A stretch of 35,426 bases of DNA from Pandoraea terrigena (GTDB taxonomy: Bacteria > Pseudomonadota > Gammaproteobacteria > Burkholderiales > Burkholderiaceae): contig NZ_CABPRU010000020.1 in NCBI RefSeq assembly GCF_902459705.1, forward strand, positions 1 through 35,426, read 5' to 3'. Position 1 is the stretch's first letter; each line of letters starts with the position of its first letter. Shown here in pieces: positions 29,461 to 35,426 of the stretch. The position numbers and the translations under genes were made by a program. The notes beneath the pieces are model-generated. The model did not search any database. It saw only the letters and a program-made list of their open reading frames with translations, and was not told the DNA's origin.

Positions 29461-30130
29461 GCCAGTGCATGGCATCCCACATGTCGTCGTAGACGGGCAC
29501 GCCTTCGGCATACAGCGGCGAGCGCGAGCGCCGCGAACCGATCCCGACGAAATCGATGCCGAGACGGCGCGCCACTTTCAGATCCCACATCCCATCGCCG
29601 ATCGAGACCGTCGCGCGCGGATTCGTGATGCCATAGCCGGCCTGCGCCCGCTTGATCGCCTCGGCGACGAGCTGTTCGCGCGAACTGTACTCGGAGGAGG
29701 TGACGAGCATCGCGTCGGTGTATTCGATGGCGACGGCGCGCAGCTTCCGGTGGCTGACCTGCCGGATGCCGCCGGTGGCGAATACCACACCCCATCGCGA
29801 GCGATGGGCCGCGTCGACGAAGGCTCGGGCGCCAGGGATCTCGGCCAGGCCGTGGGCGTTGAGCAGGGCGGTGAAGCGCTCGTCGATCTCATGCTCGAAG
29901 CGCGCCAGATCGTGCGGCTGCGGCAGCGCGCGTCCGTGCTCGGCGTGGGCATGAATGAGAATGCCGGTGTCCGTGTGATGCGGGTAGCTGCCCCAGTCGG
30001 TGTTCAGGCCTTCGAAGGCCAGCGACGTCATGGCGCCGAGCAACGCGCGCTGGTGAATTCGCTCCGAATCGGTCAGAGTGCCGTCGACATCGAGCACCAG
30101 GATGCTGTCTTTTTCGAAACTCGCCTGCAT
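29408..30130 (-). CDS. HAD-superfamily hydrolase (phosphoglycolate-phosphatase-like)
   Basis: A 240-residue haloacid-dehalogenase-fold phosphatase. Motif I LVLDVDGTLTDS holds the nucleophile Asp14 and acid/base Asp16. Motif II is VFATGG, and motif IV is VSIGDGMWDLKVARRLG with the Mg-binding Asp. A helical cap lies between motif I and II. The open frame continues upstream of Met at 30130 but without family similarity. Natural substrate unknown; the cap type suggests a small phosphate ester. The stop codon lies inside the 3' end of the AraC gene. Its own promoter would lie in the 206-bp gap before the next minus-strand gene. Confidence 0.87.
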   Translation of the reverse strand: MQASFEKDSILVLDVDGTLTDSERIHQRALLGAMTSLAFEGLNTDWGSYPHHTDTGILIHAHAEHGRALPQPHDLARFEHEIDERFTALLNAHGLAEIPGARAFVDAAHRSRWGVVFATGGIRQVSHRKLRAVAIEYTDAMLVTSSEYSSREQLVAEAIKRAQAGYGITNPRATVSIGDGMWDLKVARRLGIDFVGIGSRRSRSPLYAEGVPVYDDMWDAMHWLTPGRGRASGIRLASRP

Positions 30131-30336
30131 GGCTGATAGTGGGCTCGCGTCAGGGCAGGAGGAGTCGCTGCCGAAGCCTCTGAGTGTACGAATTCGCCCC
30201 TCTGTGAAAAACGCGCCGGATGACATCGGCTACGCCGGAAGCGACAGGCGGCGCTGCGAGATTTGATAGGGGGCGCGGATTCCGCGGGACGACAGGACGG
30301 CCGATCCTGTGCGCGCCGGGCAATGCGGTGGCCGGA

Positions 30337-31584
30337 TCAGCCGAAGCGAGGGCGTCCCAGCGCACGGTATTGCCTGTCCAGACGCTCAAGTGCCGCGAGG
30401 GCTTGTGCGATCTCGGCGACCGAGGGTTGTCGATTGCGCGGCAACGGAGCCGGCGCCGGGGCGACGTCAGCCTGCGATGGCACCTCGGGCTGGGCCGAGG
30501 CTTGCGCTAGGGGAGGCGTCTGTAAGGCCGCGGTCGTTCGGGGAGGGGCTGCCGGCGGGCACGCCTGTTGGCGGACGTGGCGATGTGATTCCGGCGCGAG
30601 CCGCTCGCGCGTCTCGCCGAGGGCGAAGTCGCGGTAGCGTTGATGACCGTCATGAAGCCACTCGGCCAGCGTGTGCACGATGTCGCCGCCCGGCGCTACC
30701 GCGCGCATCTGCAGGCGAGTGGCCTGAAAGTACTCCGGGATGTCGCCGAAGATGGCGTGCAGGTGTCCGTCGGCGTGCGCGCGCGGATCCTGCCGAATCC
30801 GCTCCACGGTATTCGGTGTGGCCAGCGAGACGAGAAGCGTGTGGACAGCGTCGCCGATCGGGAGCCGGATGTAGACGCCAAGCATGGCGTCGCGTACCTC
30901 CGGGGCGCCGGTGACGCGCCGGGCGGGCGGGGCCGCGAACGGTGCCATGACATGGTGGCGCCGAGCTTCCTGCTCACTCGTCAGCGTGCGCACAAATGTG
31001 ACCCGCGGCATCTCGAGGTAGACGTCGGCGCGGCGCAGCAGGCGTTGCACACTCGGGGACATCTGGCGAAGGCTGTGGTTGATCCGCCGCTCGATCGCCG
31101 GGACGGAAAATTTCCCCTGCGACTCGGCCGCGAACGTGTCGGAAAAGACTTGTTCCAGCGCCTGCGTGTCGCGCCCGTCGTGCGTGAGCGCGGCGCGGAC
31201 CGTTGCCGGGAGCGACCCTTCACAGCCCGCCAGCATCAGGCGGCTGGCACTGACGTCGACGTTGGCGTCCGGCGTTAGGTCGAGCAGGCAATTCTCGCTG
31301 TCGTTGCGGCTGCCGACCACGCATACCGGGCGCACGTCCTTCAGTCGCTCCGCAAAGATCCGTGCACGGGTCGTAGGGGGTTGCGACCAGTCGAAGGCGG
31401 TACCCGTGGCGCTAGCATCCAGGCGGCATGGCTTGTCATGCTGGGCGCTGGTCGAGACCGGTGCCGACGCGATCCGTCTGAGATCGGTCGTCATGCCTTG
31501 CTCGGGCGCGGCCGGGTACGGTGATGGAATCCCGTTCGACAAGGCCAGGGCGGTCGTGAGCCATTCTCCAATCGCAAAATACAT
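30337..31584 (-). CDS. Unknown 415-residue protein
   Basis: I do not recognise the family. The first 60 or so residues are Ala/Ser/Pro/Thr-rich and probably disordered. A folded-looking part (about residues 65-340) contains an RQMSPSVQRLLRRADVYLEMPRV segment, LGVYIRLPIGDAVHTLLVSLATPNTVERIRQDP and VHTLAEWLHDGHQRYRDFALGETRERL. A proline/alanine-rich linker (about 350-385) precedes a short helical tail with LERLDRQYRALGR. No Sec signal and no membrane segment. The ATG at 31584 is set by a GGAG site; the frame extends upstream to about 31764 without a better start. The disordered N-terminus, folded body and Pro-rich end recall secreted effectors, but no secretion gene or known effector motif is here. 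It faces the rpsL promoter head-to-head. Confidence 0.7.
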   Translation of the reverse strand: MYFAIGEWLTTALALSNGIPSPYPAAPEQGMTTDLRRIASAPVSTSAQHDKPCRLDASATGTAFDWSQPPTTRARIFAERLKDVRPVCVVGSRNDSENCLLDLTPDANVDVSASRLMLAGCEGSLPATVRAALTHDGRDTQALEQVFSDTFAAESQGKFSVPAIERRINHSLRQMSPSVQRLLRRADVYLEMPRVTFVRTLTSEQEARRHHVMAPFAAPPARRVTGAPEVRDAMLGVYIRLPIGDAVHTLLVSLATPNTVERIRQDPRAHADGHLHAIFGDIPEYFQATRLQMRAVAPGGDIVHTLAEWLHDGHQRYRDFALGETRERLAPESHRHVRQQACPPAAPPRTTAALQTPPLAQASAQPEVPSQADVAPAPAPLPRNRQPSVAEIAQALAALERLDRQYRALGRPRFG

Positions 31585-31800
31585 CGCTGTCACTCCGGTT
31601 GATGTCGCGGGACGTTTCTCGTGGTGACCCGGAGTATTCCCGCTGCGAAGAATCCATTTGTCGCGTCGGAGCACCAACGTTTGCAGTTTGGCACACGCTA
31701 GGACAGTTGCTCTAACGGCCACGCCGCCTGGCTGCGCCGGCAATGCATGCCAACGCGTTAACAATCAACGACTTACGGGGCGAATTCGCGCGCAAGTGCA
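31585..31800. other. Divergent gap between the unknown gene and the str operon promoter
   Basis: 216 bp without a gene. It must carry the minus-strand promoter of the unknown gene; I see no clear -35/-10 pair in that direction. The ribosome-binding site CCGGAGTGA of the unknown gene lies at about 31590-31600 (minus strand). Confidence 0.4.
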
Positions 31801-31829
31801 TTGACACTTGCCTCGGCCACAGGTATAGT
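31801..31829 (+). promoter_or_regulatory. Near-consensus sigma70 promoter of the str operon
   Basis: TTGACA (31801-31806) and TATAGT (31824-31829) with an ideal 17-bp spacer. Start would be near 31836, giving a leader of about 160 nt before rpsL. The strength suits a ribosomal protein operon. Confidence 0.85.
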
Positions 31830-31994
31830 CGCAGGCTCCGGTTTTTCCGGCGGTACGCGCGTGTCCAATGCAAAATGCTTATGCATCAAGCGTTTAGATG
31901 CGGGCAATCCGCAAGAGCAGCCGGGAAGTGCGCAGTAAATCTGCATGACGGCCCGCCTTGGTTTTCATGCTTTTGACACATTTAGGAAATCACA

Positions 31995-32369
31995 ATGCCA
32001 ACGATTAACCAATTGGTCCGCAAGCCGCGCACCTCTGCTCAAATCAAGAGCAAGAGCCCGGCCCTGCAGGACTGCCCGCAGCGTCGCGGCGTGTGCACTC
32101 GTGTGTACACGACGACGCCGAAGAAGCCGAACTCCGCTCTGCGTAAGGTTGCCAAGGTGCGCCTGACCAACGGTTTCGAAGTCATTTCGTACATCGGCGG
32201 TGAAGGCCACAACCTGCAGGAACACTCGGTCGTGCTGATTCGCGGCGGTCGTGTGAAGGACTTGCCGGGTGTGCGCTATCACATGGTGCGCGGTAGCCTC
32301 GACACGCAAGGCGTCAAGGACCGTAAGCAGGCCCGTTCGAAGTACGGCGCGAAGCGTCCGAAGGCCTAA
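31995..32369 (+). CDS. rpsL: 30S ribosomal protein S12
   Basis: A 124-residue S12, the standard length. It sits at the decoding centre and controls accuracy. [19 protein letters not shown] and [13 protein letters not shown] are intact. Lys43 and Lys88, the usual streptomycin-resistance positions, are unchanged, so a streptomycin-sensitive form is expected. A short AGGAAAT site precedes the ATG. It is the first gene of the str operon and is followed by a hairpin in the rpsL-rpsG gap. Confidence 0.99.
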   Translation: MPTINQLVRKPRTSAQIKSKSPALQDCPQRRGVCTRVYTTTPKKPNSALRKVAKVRLTNGFEVISYIGGEGHNLQEHSVVLIRGGRVKDLPGVRYHMVRGSLDTQGVKDRKQARSKYGAKRPKA

Positions 32370-32380
32370 GCGGCTGGTCG

Positions 32381-32408
32381 GATATACGTTCGGTGATGGT
32401 CGTATATC
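32381..32408 (+). promoter_or_regulatory. Hairpin between rpsL and rpsG, candidate S7 autoregulation site
   Basis: GATATACG (32381-32388) pairs with CGTATATC (32401-32408) over a 12-nt loop. In E. coli, S7 binds the rpsL-rpsG intercistronic region to repress S7 translation. This is the only strong stem in the gap, so it is the natural candidate here; the match to the S7 site was not tested. Confidence 0.5.
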
Positions 32409-32495
32409 GTCACTGAGTAAGTGGTCACTCGGCCCGAAAGTGGCTAGTAGGTGGCCTGGAGCAAAGCTCCAACTGAATTCATTAAGGAAGAAATC

Positions 32496-32966
32496 ATGCC
32501 GCGTCGTCGCGAAGTCCCCAAGCGCGAAGTGTTGCCCGATCCGAAGTTCGGCAACGTTGAAGTCGCTAAATTCATGAACGTGCTCATGCTTGCCGGCAAG
32601 AAGTCGGTGGCAGAGCGCATCGTTTATGGTGCTTTCGAGCAGATCCAAACCAAGGCGGGCAAGGATCCGCTGGAAGTCTTCAACACGGCTCTCGGTAACG
32701 TGAAGCCGGTGGTTGAAGTCAAGAGCCGCCGTGTTGGCGGTGCAAACTATCAGGTTCCGGTCGAAGTGCGTCCGTCGCGTCGTATGGCATTGGCGATGCG
32801 TTGGTTGCGTGAGGCCGCGAAAAAGCGTAGCGAGAAGTCGATGGCCCTGCGCCTGGCAGGTGAGCTGATCGAGGCCTCGGAAGGCCGTGGCGGCGCCATG
32901 AAGAAGCGTGACGAAGTTCACCGCATGGCCGAAGCCAACAAGGCATTCTCGCACTTCCGCTTCTGA
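32496..32966 (+). CDS. rpsG: 30S ribosomal protein S7
   Basis: A 156-residue S7, the standard length. It nucleates assembly of the 30S head and contacts the E- and P-site tRNAs. Visible segments are [63 protein letters not shown] and [32 protein letters not shown] precedes the ATG at 32496; the frame stays open 15 codons upstream but without similarity. In E. coli this protein also represses the operon. Confidence 0.99.
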   Translation: MPRRREVPKREVLPDPKFGNVEVAKFMNVLMLAGKKSVAERIVYGAFEQIQTKAGKDPLEVFNTALGNVKPVVEVKSRRVGGANYQVPVEVRPSRRMALAMRWLREAAKKRSEKSMALRLAGELIEASEGRGGAMKKRDEVHRMAEANKAFSHFRF

Positions 32967-32997
32967 CGCTGGCAAGCAGTACCTAGAGCAGAAACCG

Positions 32998-33030
32998 GGG
33001 CGGGTGCGCATGAGAAATTGCGCCTCGCCC
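32998..33030 (+). terminator. Strong hairpin between rpsG and fusA
   Basis: GGGCGGGTGCGCA (32998-33010) pairs with TGCGCCTCGCCC (33019-33030) with one bulged T, over an 8-nt loop, followed by GTTTGTGTT. The T-tract is poor, so partial termination or mRNA processing is more likely than a full stop, since fusA lies 54 bp further with no own promoter seen. Confidence 0.6.
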
Positions 33031-33083
33031 GTTTGTGTTAGTAGCCCCCTCAAAAATGGCGGCTACATTGAAAGAGGCTTAAA

Positions 33084-35186
<2,103 letters not shown>

Positions 35187-35193
35187 TTGAATT

Positions 35194-35228
35194 GCCGGGT
35201 GTCCGTATCATGCGATACCGCACCCGGC
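35194..35228 (+). other. Long hairpin between fusA and the second tuf
   Basis: GCCGGGTG (35194-35201) pairs with CACCCGGC (35221-35228). The interior adds GTATC/GATAC closed by an ATGC loop. No T-tract follows, so it is more likely an mRNA processing or stability element than a terminator. Confidence 0.55.
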
Positions 35229-35268
35229 GCACTGTTTAATCGTCTATTCAGTATCTGAGGATTCGGAA

Positions 35269-35426
35269 ATGGCAAAGGAAAAATTCACGCGGAACAAGCC
35301 GCACGTGAACGTTGGTACCATCGGTCACGTTGACCACGGCAAGACCACGCTGACGGCCGCTATCGCAACGGTTCTGTCGTCGAAGTTCGGCGGCGAAGCC
35401 AAGAACTACGCCGACATTGACGCGGC
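35269..35426 (+). CDS. tuf: Translation elongation factor Tu (copy 2, 5' part only)
   Basis: The first 158 bases of a second tuf gene, cut by the window end. Compared with copy 1 at 2153 there are five base differences, all in the first 81 bases; two change the protein (Ala7 to Thr, Thr9 to Asn). The remaining 77 bases visible are identical. GHVDHGKT is intact. A GGATTCGGAA stretch precedes the ATG. Its place after rpsL-rpsG-fusA is the usual tufA position of the str operon. Confidence 0.98.
   Translation, partial: MAKEKFTRNKPHVNVGTIGHVDHGKTTLTAAIATVLSSKFGGEAKNYADIDA

Overview
This window reads as chromosomal DNA of a GC-rich betaproteobacterium, most likely a member of the Burkholderiaceae/Burkholderiales. 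The evidence is the tRNA-Tyr/Gly/Thr-tuf-tRNA-Trp-secE-nusG-rplKAJL-rpoBC order, the str operon (rpsL-rpsG-fusA-tuf), strong third-position G/C bias, and a DUF4148-type small exported protein typical of Burkholderiales. Pandoraea or a close relative is my guess from overall look; the genus is not proven by anything here.

Layout. 1-70 is the last stretch of a 5S rRNA gene and the terminator of an rRNA operon. 71-1738 holds a degenerate-looking gap and a family 25 glycosyltransferase. 1739-15913 is the transcription/translation block: three tRNAs, EF-Tu, tRNA-Trp, SecE, NusG, ribosomal proteins L11, L1, L10 and L7/L12, and RNA polymerase beta and beta'. It carries hairpins at the places where this block is classically controlled. 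31800-35426 is the str operon (S12, S7, EF-G and the start of a second EF-Tu gene), led by a near-consensus sigma70 promoter.

Between rpoC and rpsL lie about 16 kb of accessory genes. First is a FecA-like TonB-dependent receptor on the minus strand with a Fur-like promoter. Diverging from it is a compact homoprotocatechuate (3,4-dihydroxyphenylacetate) meta-cleavage operon, hpaH-hpaI-hpaE-hpaD-hpaG. A 2-dehydropantoate-2-reductase-like gene follows in the same operon, then a LysR regulator. HpaD would open the ring, HpaE oxidise the semialdehyde, HpaG isomerise/decarboxylate, HpaH hydrate and HpaI cleave to pyruvate and succinic semialdehyde. A dedicated HpaF isomerase, the HpaBC monooxygenase and a transporter are not in the window.

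After this come a small exported protein, a dienelactone hydrolase, a DUF4148-type protein, a HemJ/CopD-like membrane protein, an AraC regulator that overlaps tail-to-tail with a HAD phosphatase, and a 415-residue protein I cannot place.

I see no CRISPR array, transposase, integrase or phage gene. I do not see a clearly new biological system. The most worthwhile items are the non-standard hpa operon with a shared dyad motif at both ends, the unknown 415-aa protein, and a set of candidate autoregulatory RNA hairpins in the ribosomal operons.
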